DNA of 64,000 nucleotides from an uncultured Bacteroidia bacterium. Its GTDB lineage: Bacteria > Bacteroidota > Bacteroidia > Bacteroidales > UBA932. Position 1 is the stretch's first letter; the number at the start of each line of letters is the position of its first letter. Both the position numbers and the translations under genes were made by a program. Location of the stretch: positions 124,001-188,000 of the forward strand of contig CADAND010000001.1 in the NCBI GenBank assembly GCA_902789245.1, written 5' to 3'. Below the pieces are notes generated by a model. It made no database searches. It saw only the letters and a list, made by a program, of their open reading frames with translations, and had not been told where the DNA came from. Positions 26,720 to 34,038 of this stretch are shown piece by piece.

Positions 26720-27340
26720 GTGAAAACAGCCGCAGAATATGCCCCGATGATCGCGCTGTACCGTGAATGGAACGAGCGCATCAACGTCGTGTCCCGCAAG
26801 GACATCGACGCGCTCTACGAGCACCACATCCTGCACTCGCTGGCCATCGCAGAGTACTTGCGCCGGTACTATCCCGGCGCCCTCGATGGTGCCCAGGTCC
26901 TGGACCTGGGCACGGGCGGCGGCTTCCCGGGCATCCCGCTCGCGACCGAATTCCCGCTCGCGCATTTCACGCTCTGCGACTCCATCGGCAAAAAGGTGAA
27001 GGTCGCGCAGGCCGTCGCCGACGGGCTCGGCCTGCAGAACGTGACCTGCGTCAATGCCCGCGCCGAGTCCCTGGCCGGTCCCTTCGACTGGGTGGTGTCC
27101 CGTGCGGTGACTTCGCTGGACAATTTTTACCCCTGGGTGAAGGGAAAATTCCGCCGCAGCATCCTCTACCTCAAGGGCGGGGACGTCAATGCCGAGATCG
27201 CGGAACTCGTCCGCAAATGCCGGGTCGAACCCGCCAAAATCCGGACCTGGCGGGTCGATGAATGGCTGAAAGATGAATATTTTGCAGAAAAATTTGTAAT
27301 TGAAATCGGAAAAGATTACCTTTGCCCTCCCAAATTCTGA
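26720..27340 (+). CDS. rsmG: 16S rRNA (guanine527-N7)-methyltransferase
   Basis: 206 residues. YREWNERINVVSRKDIDALYEHHILHS is the RsmG N-terminal signature (about residues 14-40). VLDLGTGGGFPGIPLA is the SAM-binding loop, and VSRAVTSLDNFYPWV follows. It methylates N7 of G527 in 16S rRNA. The GTG at 26720 lies 4 nt after a -7 box; ATG 26747 is a possible alternative start. The rpmH promoter is inside its 3' end. Confidence 0.93.
   Translation: MKTAAEYAPMIALYREWNERINVVSRKDIDALYEHHILHSLAIAEYLRRYYPGALDGAQVLDLGTGGGFPGIPLATEFPLAHFTLCDSIGKKVKVAQAVADGLGLQNVTCVNARAESLAGPFDWVVSRAVTSLDNFYPWVKGKFRRSILYLKGGDVNAEIAELVRKCRVEPAKIRTWRVDEWLKDEYFAEKFVIEIGKDYLCPPKF
27293..27324 (+). promoter_or_regulatory. Promoter of rpmH
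   Basis: TTTG (27293-27296), 20-nt spacer, TACCTTTG (27317-27324): the clearest full consensus promoter in the window. It overlaps the last codons of rsmG. Transcription would start near 27329, 31 nt before rpmH. Confidence 0.8.
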
Positions 27341-27359
27341 AAACTAAAAAATAGAAGAT

Positions 27360-27512
27360 ATGAAAAGGACTTATCAACCTTCCAACCGCAAGCGTGTCAA
27401 CAAGCACGGCTTCCGCGAGCGTATGAGCACGCCGAACGGCCGCCGGGTTCTCGCATCCCGTCGCGCCCACGGCCGCAAGAAGCTCACCGTTTCCTCCGAG
27501 GACCGCTGGTAG
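27360..27512 (+). CDS. rpmH: Ribosomal protein bL34
   Basis: 50 residues, starting [20 protein letters not shown] and ending SSEDRW. L34 is a small basic protein of the large ribosomal subunit. The TYQPS and HGFRERM motifs are invariant in the family. It has its own promoter and is followed by a terminator about 95 bp downstream. In many bacteria rpmH lies next to dnaA and rnpA; here it is separated from both and follows rsmG. Confidence 0.97.
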   Translation: MKRTYQPSNRKRVNKHGFRERMSTPNGRRVLASRRAHGRKKLTVSSEDRW

Positions 27513-27606
27513 TAACCCGTGCAGGGTCACTACGGGGTTTAATTATTGAGGGGAGAACCCCTCAAACTCCCCAGGTCGCTTCGCTCCGACCTACCTCCCC
27601 GGAAAG

Positions 27607-27640
27607 AAAACCGCCGACCCTCAGGGCCGGCGGTTTTTTG
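27607..27640 (+). terminator. Terminator downstream of rpmH
   Basis: ACCGCCG (27610-27616), loop, CGGCGGT (27628-27634), then a run of T. The orientation fits rpmH. Confidence 0.8.
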
Positions 27641-27662
27641 TCATTCCTCCGCGCTTCTCATA

Positions 27663-27709
27663 GTCATTCCGGGCTCTCTATAGTCATTCCGGGCTTGACC
27701 CGGAACCCC
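27663..27709. repeat. Two GTCATTCC-family repeats, the first truncated
   Basis: GTCATTCCGGGCT at 27663-27675 breaks off; a complete copy with arms ATTCCGGG/CCCGGAA is at 27683-27709. The complete copy nearly matches the one within the porin gene. Confidence 0.8.
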
Positions 27710-27725
27710 GGCGCCCTCCCGGGGG

Positions 27726-27820
27726 CACCAGGGCCCCTTTTTGCCCCTGGCAAGCGAAAAAACACGTCGTCAGGGGCGCTGGAAGCCTTTTCCGCCCCCG
27801 GCAGACGAATAATAACGTCA
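27726..27820. repeat. Copy B of the GCCCCTGG palindromic repeat family
   Basis: ACCAGGGCCCCTTTTTGCCCC then TGGCAAGCGAAAAAACACG, AGGGGCGCTGG and CGCCCCCGGCAGACG. It is in reverse orientation relative to copies A and C (on the minus strand the order is T-run, CGCTTGCCAGGGGC, AAAA). Confidence 0.6.
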
Positions 27821-27904
27821 GCGAAACATCTCCCGGCAGGGCATGCGGGGGAGAGTGGTGAGGAGAATACTGTTAAGCCCGAATGCATTTCCCGGGAAAA
27901 GTAG

Positions 27905-27912
27905 TATCTTTG
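27905..27912 (+). promoter_or_regulatory. -7 box of alr
   Basis: TATCTTTG ends 6 nt before the alr ATG at 27919, implying a nearly leaderless message. This spacing also argues against the upstream in-frame ATG at 27883. Confidence 0.6.
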
Positions 27913-27918
27913 CATAAT

Positions 27919-29034
27919 ATGTCCCGGGAGAATGATTTTTCGCGTCTGGAGTTGCGCCTGCCCGCCTGCAGGAGCAACTACCGCTATTTCCGCGGCCTGC
28001 TGAAGCCGACGACGAAGCTGCTCGTGCTCGTCAAGGCCAACGCCTACGGCCACGGCGCGGTGGAATTCGCTTCCATGATGCAGCAGGAGGGTGCCGACTA
28101 CCTGGCGGTGGCACTGCCCGTCGAGGGCGTGGAGCTGCGCCGCAACGGTATCTCCCTGCCCATCCTGGTGCTCACCGCCGGGACGGACTTCTTCCCCGAA
28201 ATCATTGAGAACCACCTCGAGCCGGGCATCCCCAACCTCTATACCCTGGAGGCCCTCTGCGCGGAGCTGCGTGCCCGCGGGCTGAAGCAGTTCCCCATCC
28301 ACATCAAGCTGGACACCGGCATGCACCGGCTGGGCTTCATGACCGGCGAGCTGCCGCCCCTGCTGGACTTCCTGCGCACGCACGACGAAGTGCGCGTGCA
28401 GTCCGTCTATTCGCATCTGGCTGCGGCCGAAGACCCCGCCGAGGACGCCTTCACCCAGGGCCAGATCGCGATGTTCGAGCGGAACGCGCAAACCGTCACG
28501 GACGCGCTCGGATACAAGCCCATGTGGCATGTGCTCAACTCCGCCGGCATCGAGCGCTTCCCCGCCCATCAGCACGACATGGTGCGCCTGGGCATCGGCA
28601 TCTACGGCATCAGCGCCCTGCCCGGTGTGCAGCTCGCCCCCGTGGCTTCGCTCAAGGTCAAGGTCCTGCAGGTCAAGACCCTCGGTCCGGAGGACGGCAC
28701 CATCGGCTACGGCCGGCACGGACACGTGGCTCCCACGGGCAGCGTGATCGCCACCATCCCCGTGGGCTACGCCGACGGCCTGGACCGCCACTTCGGCTGC
28801 GGCGCCGCGTCGTTCAGCGTCCGCGGCCACCGCGCCCCCACCATCGGCAACATCTGCATGGACATGTGCATGATCGACGTCACGGACATCCCGGGCGTGC
28901 AGGTCGGCGACACCGTGACCGTCTTCGGCGAGGACCCGACCGTCGGGGAGCTCGCGCAGATCCTCGGGACCATCCCGTACGAAATCCTGACCTCGGTGCC
29001 CCGTCGCATCGAGCGCATCATACTCCGTAAATAA
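27919..29034 (+). CDS. alr: Alanine racemase
   Basis: 371 residues. VLVKANAYGHG contains the pyridoxal-phosphate lysine (Lys39). The second catalytic residue is Tyr264 in IGYGRHG. HIKLDTGMHRLGF, PVGYADGLDRHF and GNICMDMCMIDVT are family motifs. It makes D-alanine for peptidoglycan. The start at 27919 follows the -7 box by 6 nt. The C1 peptidase gene follows 13 bp downstream. Confidence 0.96.
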   Translation: MSRENDFSRLELRLPACRSNYRYFRGLLKPTTKLLVLVKANAYGHGAVEFASMMQQEGADYLAVALPVEGVELRRNGISLPILVLTAGTDFFPEIIENHLEPGIPNLYTLEALCAELRARGLKQFPIHIKLDTGMHRLGFMTGELPPLLDFLRTHDEVRVQSVYSHLAAAEDPAEDAFTQGQIAMFERNAQTVTDALGYKPMWHVLNSAGIERFPAHQHDMVRLGIGIYGISALPGVQLAPVASLKVKVLQVKTLGPEDGTIGYGRHGHVAPTGSVIATIPVGYADGLDRHFGCGAASFSVRGHRAPTIGNICMDMCMIDVTDIPGVQVGDTVTVFGEDPTVGELAQILGTIPYEILTSVPRRIERIILRK

Positions 29035-29047
29035 TTAATAACCAGAT

Positions 29048-30418
29048 ATGAAGAAGACTCTCTCCCTGCTTGCACTGGCGCTGCTCTGCGTCGGTGCCGC
29101 CGCGCAGCCGAAAGGCGCCATCACCCCGCAGATGCTCTCCGAAATCCGCCAGGGTTACGAAGGTACCGCCTCCGACAAGGCCATCCGCAACGCGCTGAAC
29201 ACCACCTCCATCGCCGTCCTGTCGGCCAATGCCGAGAACGCCGCGATGATCGACACGGAGTTCTCCGACCGCGTGAAGACCTGGGGCATTACCGACCAGA
29301 AATCCTCCGGCCGCTGCTGGCTCTTCACGGGCCTGAACGTGCTGCGCGCCGCGGCCGCGGACAAGCACGGCCTGGGCAACTTCCAGTTCTCGCAGAATTA
29401 CAACTTCTTCTACGACCAGCTCGAGAAGGCCAACCTTTTCCTGCAGGCCGTCATCGACACCCGCGACAAGGCCTTCGACGACCGTGAGGTGGACTGGCTG
29501 TTCAGCAACCCCATCAGCGACGGCGGCACCTTCACGGGCGTGGCCAACCTGGTGATGAAATACGGCGTCGTGCCCGCGAACGTGATGCCCGAAAGCCTCT
29601 CGGCCAACAACACCTCCGCCATGGCCACCCAGCTCAAGACCCTGCTGCGCCGGGACGGCCTGAAGCTGCGCCAGACGCCCACCGGCGTCAAGGCCAAGGA
29701 CCTGCCGGCCTTCCTGGAGAAGCAGAAGACCGCGATGCTCAAGGAGGTCTATCATGTTCTCGCCCTGTGCCTGGGCGTGCCGCCGACGGAGTTCGAGTGG
29801 AAGGGCAAGACCTACACCCCGCAGTCTTTCTACCAGGAGCTGCTGGGCTACGATCTGGAGAACAATTACGTGATGCTGATGAACGACCCCTGCCGCGAGT
29901 ACGGCAAGGTCTATGAGATCCAGTACGACCGCCACCTCTACGACGGGCAGAACTGGCTCTATGTCAACCTCCCCATCGAGCGCATCAAGGAGATGGCCAT
30001 CGCCTCGATCAAGGCGAACAAGGCCATGTACTTCTCCTGCGACGTGAACAAGTTCCTCGACCGGAGCAAGGGCGTGGCCGATCTCAACAACTTCGACTAC
30101 GAATCCCTGCTGGGCGTTGATCTGTCCATGAACAAGCGCGAGCGCGTGATGACGCACGCGAGCGGCTCTTCCCACGCGATGACGCTCATCGCCGTGGACC
30201 TCAAGGACGGTGTGCCGCAAAAGTGGATGGTGGAGAACAGCTGGGGCGCCGCCTCGGGCTACCAGGGCAACATCATCATGACCGACGAGTGGTTCAACGA
30301 ATACATGTTCCGCCTCGTGGTGGAGAAGCAGTTCGTCCCCGCCGACGTGATGAAGATGCTCGACCAGAAGCCCATCCTGCTCCCCGCCTGGGACCCGATG
30401 TTCCTCGGAGAGGAGTAG
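29048..30418 (+). CDS. C1-family peptidase (bleomycin hydrolase/PepC-like), exported
   Basis: 456 residues with a signal peptide (MKKTLSLLALALLCVGAAAQ). The papain-like catalytic triad is Cys90 (QKSSGRCWLF), His376 (SGSSHAMT) and Asn397 (VENSWGA). PepC/BlmH enzymes are usually cytoplasmic aminopeptidase hexamers; the signal peptide suggests a periplasmic form here, common in Bacteroidales. It probably trims peptides taken into the periplasm. It is in an operon with alr. Confidence 0.92.
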   Translation: MKKTLSLLALALLCVGAAAQPKGAITPQMLSEIRQGYEGTASDKAIRNALNTTSIAVLSANAENAAMIDTEFSDRVKTWGITDQKSSGRCWLFTGLNVLRAAAADKHGLGNFQFSQNYNFFYDQLEKANLFLQAVIDTRDKAFDDREVDWLFSNPISDGGTFTGVANLVMKYGVVPANVMPESLSANNTSAMATQLKTLLRRDGLKLRQTPTGVKAKDLPAFLEKQKTAMLKEVYHVLALCLGVPPTEFEWKGKTYTPQSFYQELLGYDLENNYVMLMNDPCREYGKVYEIQYDRHLYDGQNWLYVNLPIERIKEMAIASIKANKAMYFSCDVNKFLDRSKGVADLNNFDYESLLGVDLSMNKRERVMTHASGSSHAMTLIAVDLKDGVPQKWMVENSWGAASGYQGNIIMTDEWFNEYMFRLVVEKQFVPADVMKMLDQKPILLPAWDPMFLGEE

Positions 30419-30546
30419 TCATTCCCGATCCTGCCTTCCGTCTTTCCCGACCGCGCTTCCCGTCTTTCCCGACTTGATTGGGAATCTCGGAACCAGTTTT
30501 ACCCAAAATCGGCGCCGACATCTCCGAACATCTGGAGTTACCGGGT

Positions 30547-30726
30547 TGCCGGGCACGCTGGAGGCCTGTTTTGTTCCCGGGACCTCTATTTTTCGCCTCC
30601 GGGGCACACCAGCACCCCATTTTGTGCCCGGCAATCGCTTCCCAGGGGCAAATACACCCCATTTTGCCCCTGGTGACGCGATTTTTTGTCTGCCGGGGGC
30701 AAAACAGGGCTCCGGCGCCCCTGGGA
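30547..30726. repeat. Copy C of the GCCCCTGG palindromic repeat family, three units
   Basis: Successive units: GCCGGGCACGCTGG..TTCCCGGGACC; CCGGGGCACACCAGC..TTTGTGCCCGGC; CCAGGGGCAAATACACC..TTTTGCCCCTGG, then TGACGCGATTTTTTGTCTGC and CGGGGGCAAAACAGGG..CGCCCCTGG. The phrase TTTTTTGTCTGCC-GGGGCAAAA is shared almost exactly with copy A. Confidence 0.65.
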
Positions 30727-30750
30727 GGGCACCGACATTCCCGGGAGGAA

Positions 30751-30777
30751 GAGATGCCCGATCTGGTCGGGCATGAC
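30751..30777. repeat. GTCAT-family palindromic repeat, reverse orientation
   Basis: GAGATGCCCGATCTGG then TCGGGCATGAC; its reverse complement begins GTCATGCCCGACC. Arms ATGCCCGA/TCGGGCAT. Confidence 0.8.
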
Positions 30778-30805
30778 GGGGGGCCGGAATGACTATGGAG
30801 AGGGG

Positions 30806-31240
30806 CTAGCGAAGGTCGGTGACGACCCAGGAGTCATCGAGGGAGGCGGTGTTGAAGCGGAAGGGAGAGAGGTCGTCCGACAGGGGCAAGTATTTCAACT
30901 CCGTGATCTTCAGCTCCGTGAGTGCGTTGCGGTATTCCAGCAGCTCGGCGAGGCCTTCCGCTGGCTCGATGTAGACTTCTTTGGACTCGGGATCGACGCT
31001 CCAGCGCGTGGCGCCGTCGCAGTAGATTTCCATGCCATTGCCCACGGCCCGGTAGCAGTCGCCCTGGATGAGCAGGGTGCCCGAGAGCTTGACGGGCGTG
31101 TCCTCCGTGTAGGTGCAGGCGTAGTGCAGGGAGATGCGGTCGGTCTGCAGATGCGCGGCGATCTGGTCGAGCTGCGGCTGGGCGGCTGCCGGGAGCGACA
31201 GCAGCAGGGGCAGGAGGGCGAGGAGTATCCACTTTTTCAT
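30806..31240 (-). CDS. LolA-like outer-membrane lipoprotein-carrier family protein
   Basis: 144 residues with a signal peptide (MKKWILLALLPLLLSLPAAA). The half-barrel pattern (LHYACTYTEDTPVKLSGTLLIQGDCYRAV, WSVDPESKEVYIEPA) matches the LolA-like fold. It is short for LolA (about 180-200 residues) and lacks the C-terminal strand set, so lipoprotein carrier function is uncertain. Its ATG overlaps the addA-like stop by 4 bp, which makes it the last gene of the AddB-AddA operon. Confidence 0.68.
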   Translation of the reverse strand: MKKWILLALLPLLLSLPAAAQPQLDQIAAHLQTDRISLHYACTYTEDTPVKLSGTLLIQGDCYRAVGNGMEIYCDGATRWSVDPESKEVYIEPAEGLAELLEYRNALTELKITELKYLPLSDDLSPFRFNTASLDDSWVVTDLR

Positions 31241-34038
31241 TGTACTTCTACGGGTCTTTTATTTCTTTCGTCCACGTACCAGAGGAATTTTCCCTTGATT
31301 TCATAACCGAGTCCCTGCAAAATTTGTGCGTAGTTGCGAATCTGATTGTGGTGGGATTGCCGTTCGCCACCGAACTTATAGTCAACAATCGTGGCCTGGC
31401 GACCGCATAAAATGACCCGGTCCGGACGTTCAACTTCGCCGGATGCGTTGTAAAATTCCGCTTCGTTAAGAATTTCAACCCCCTCGTCTAGCGTGTCGGG
31501 GAACCAGTCGGCATGCTGGGCAATGCCTTCCCGTAGGAGTGCCCGCATCTCTTCTCCCTCCGCTTTCGTCAACCGGCCATCCCGGATGGCTGCATCCACC
31601 GAGCGATCCAGATCATCGGGAAGAACCACCTCCGAGAGAATATCGTGCAGGACGATACCGCGCAGGCGCGGGGATGACTCGGCGCCCACGGTGCCGTCTT
31701 CGTTGAAGAAGTCATGGGCGTCCTGCGAGGGCGCGAGCCGCCCGTCGAGCGGGATGGACGGATAGGCTGCGGGGAAGTCTGCTTCACGCCGCTGCTCCTC
31801 TTTGCGCTTCATGCGCCCGAAATCGTAGGCGTGGCCCGCCGCGAAGTTCTCCTGTCCGCCCAGGAAGGCAAACAGGATCTCGGAGAAATTGCCGTACTGC
31901 ACGGGCCCCTTCTTCAGGGAATCCCGGCACTTCTTGGTGGGCTGCTTCGCGATGATATGCAGGCTCTTGCCGGCGCGGGTCAGCGCCACATAGAAGAGGT
32001 TGATGTTGTCGACCAGCTGCAGGCGCCGTTCGCGCAGGACGGCGTCCTCGAAGAGGCTCTCTCCGGCGAGTTTGCCCAGCGGGACCGGATAGATGCCGGA
32101 CAGCTCGTCCCCCAGCGGGGTGCGGGACGCGTCGAGCCGGCTCCAGTGCGTGCCGCTCTTGTACAGGTCCACCTTTTCCGCAAAGGGGAAGATGACATGC
32201 GGAAACTCCAGGCCCTTGGACTTGTGGATGGTCAGCACGCGCACCGATGCGGCATTCTCGGGCGAGCCGATGAAGATTTCCGCCTTTTCGTCCCAGAACT
32301 TGAGGAAGTTGCGGAGGTTGTTGCCGTTGATCTGGACCCAGCTCTGGAGCTGGTCCATGAAGGCCTGCACGAAGAGGATCTGGCCGTCGAAGGAGGTCGG
32401 GTCCCAGGCCTTTATGGCACGCAGGAGCTCCTCGCAAAAATCGATCAGGGAGTGGTATTCCTGCGGGAAGGTGAAATCCATCGCGTCCGCCAGGAAGCGC
32501 CCGATGCGGTCGTCGGGGTTCTCGTAGCAGCTCAGCAGCGACACCAGCCGCCGGACGAGCGGCGAACTCTTGAGGTTGAGCGAGTCGTCCGAGATGACGG
32601 GAATGCCGTGCGCGATCAGTTCGGACGCGACGGCGGCGCCTTCCTGCCGGTTGCGCACCAGCACGGCGATGTCCGCCCACTGCGCGCCGCCGCGCCGCGC
32701 TTCCCCGATCGACTCGAGGATGGCCGCGAGCTGGTCGTCGCAGAAATCCACGCGCACCTGCCCGTCCTGCTCCTCTTTCAGCTTCGGCTCCTGCTTCACG
32801 TCGGCGTAGATGTCCTGCAGGCCCAGCAGCTCCGCCGCATAGGTAAAGAAACGGTTGTTGAAGCCGACCACCGTGCGGGTGCTGCGCCAGTTGCCCTGCA
32901 GGGGCTCGGCTTCCGCACTCGGGAAGGCGCGCTGTACTTCGCTGCCGAGCAGCTCCCAGTCGGAGTCGCGGAAGCGGTAGATGCTCTGCTTGACATCTCC
33001 CACAATCAGGTTGCCCCCGGCCTGCGATTCGCTTTCGCGCAACAGCGGGAGGAAGTTCTCCCACTGGATGTGGGAGGTGTCCTGGAACTCGTCCAGCAGG
33101 AAATGCTCATAGCGTACGCCCAGCTTCTCATACACGAAGGGCGCGTCGGACCCGCCGATGATCCTGCGCAGCAGGGTGTTGGATTCATCCAGGCAGAGGA
33201 CGTTCTTCTCCGCGGAGAGCGCGTCGAACTCCTTATAGAATTCGCCGGCCAGGCCGAGCTGGAAAAGCATCTTGTCCAGCAGGAGGGCGGTGCAATAGCT
33301 CCTGTACGGAAGGTCGAAGAGCTCCTGGACCTCCTCGGGCGCCTTGGCCAGCTTGGTCGGCGCGAGTTTCTTGACCGGCTCGCCCGCCACGGCCTCGATG
33401 CCCAGCGCGCAGGCCCGTTCGCAGAAGTCCTGCATCACCCGGCGGCAGGCCGCGCGGATGCGGCCCAGGCGCTCTTTGCCGAAAGCCTCCCGGCCGGAAA
33501 TGCCTTCCGCCTCGGCGAGTTCGCGGAATTCGTCGTTCTTGAGGAGCCGTCCGATCTCCAGCAGGCCTTCGTCCACCTGGTAGCGCCGGCCCTGCTCCAA
33601 CGTGTCCGCGAGACTTTCGCGGATCCAGTCGAGGAGCTCGCCGCTGTCCTCGGTCAGCGAGTCGAGGATGCGGTCCATCGTCTCGCCGATCAGGGAATCC
33701 TTGTCCAGCTCGACCTGGTAGTCGGCGAACTGCCCGATTTCCCGGGAGAAAGCCTTCAGGGCCTGCTGGAAGAAGCGGTCGATGGTACTGATGGAGAAGG
33801 CGCCGTAGTCGTGGAGCATGTCCGTCAGCAGGGCCTTCGCCCGGGGGTCCGTCTTGGCGCGTTCATCGAGATCGCGCAGGATCCGGGCCTTCATCTCTCC
33901 CGTGGCCTTGTTGGTGAAGGTCACCGCCAGGATGTGGCGGTACGGGTGCGGCTCCCGGCTGCCCAGCAGCAGGTCGATGTAGGTGTGCGAAAGCGCGTAT
34001 GTCTTGCCGGAACCGGCGCTGGCCTTCAGGATCTTCAT
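31237..34038 (-). CDS. addA: UvrD/RecB-type helicase-nuclease, AddA-like
   Basis: 933 residues. Walker A ASAGSGKT (6-13) and AVTFTNKATGEMKARIL (motif Ia), YEHFLLDEFQDTSHIQWENF (Walker B), VLTIHKSKGLEFPHVIFPF and LFYVALTRAGKSLHI (motifs V/VI) mark a superfamily 1A helicase. The C-terminal nuclease domain shows ILCGRQATIVDYKFGGE, the PD-(D/E)XK pattern of RecB/AddA. With the preceding AddB-like protein it resects double-strand breaks for RecA. Overlaps of 4 bp on both sides indicate tight coupling. Confidence 0.88.
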   Translation of the reverse strand: MKILKASAGSGKTYALSHTYIDLLLGSREPHPYRHILAVTFTNKATGEMKARILRDLDERAKTDPRAKALLTDMLHDYGAFSISTIDRFFQQALKAFSREIGQFADYQVELDKDSLIGETMDRILDSLTEDSGELLDWIRESLADTLEQGRRYQVDEGLLEIGRLLKNDEFRELAEAEGISGREAFGKERLGRIRAACRRVMQDFCERACALGIEAVAGEPVKKLAPTKLAKAPEEVQELFDLPYRSYCTALLLDKMLFQLGLAGEFYKEFDALSAEKNVLCLDESNTLLRRIIGGSDAPFVYEKLGVRYEHFLLDEFQDTSHIQWENFLPLLRESESQAGGNLIVGDVKQSIYRFRDSDWELLGSEVQRAFPSAEAEPLQGNWRSTRTVVGFNNRFFTYAAELLGLQDIYADVKQEPKLKEEQDGQVRVDFCDDQLAAILESIGEARRGGAQWADIAVLVRNRQEGAAVASELIAHGIPVISDDSLNLKSSPLVRRLVSLLSCYENPDDRIGRFLADAMDFTFPQEYHSLIDFCEELLRAIKAWDPTSFDGQILFVQAFMDQLQSWVQINGNNLRNFLKFWDEKAEIFIGSPENAASVRVLTIHKSKGLEFPHVIFPFAEKVDLYKSGTHWSRLDASRTPLGDELSGIYPVPLGKLAGESLFEDAVLRERRLQLVDNINLFYVALTRAGKSLHIIAKQPTKKCRDSLKKGPVQYGNFSEILFAFLGGQENFAAGHAYDFGRMKRKEEQRREADFPAAYPSIPLDGRLAPSQDAHDFFNEDGTVGAESSPRLRGIVLHDILSEVVLPDDLDRSVDAAIRDGRLTKAEGEEMRALLREGIAQHADWFPDTLDEGVEILNEAEFYNASGEVERPDRVILCGRQATIVDYKFGGERQSHHNQIRNYAQILQGLGYEIKGKFLWYVDERNKRPVEVQ

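Larger units (their letters stand above)
27513..27918. other. Gene-free stretch with hairpins and repeats between rpmH and alr
   Basis: It holds two hairpins (GAGGGGAGAACCCCTC near 27549; AGGTCGCTTCGCTCCGACCT near 27571), the rpmH terminator, two GTCATTCC-family repeats, one GCCCCTGG-family copy and the alr -7 box. I see no coding sequence. Confidence 0.7.
30419..30805. other. Gene-free repeat-rich stretch after the C1 peptidase
   Basis: It consists of degenerate GTCATTCCC/TCTTTCCCGA units (30418-30492), the GCCCCTGG-family copy C (30547-30726) and a reverse-oriented GTCAT repeat (30751-30777). No coding sequence or convincing promoter is seen. Confidence 0.7.
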
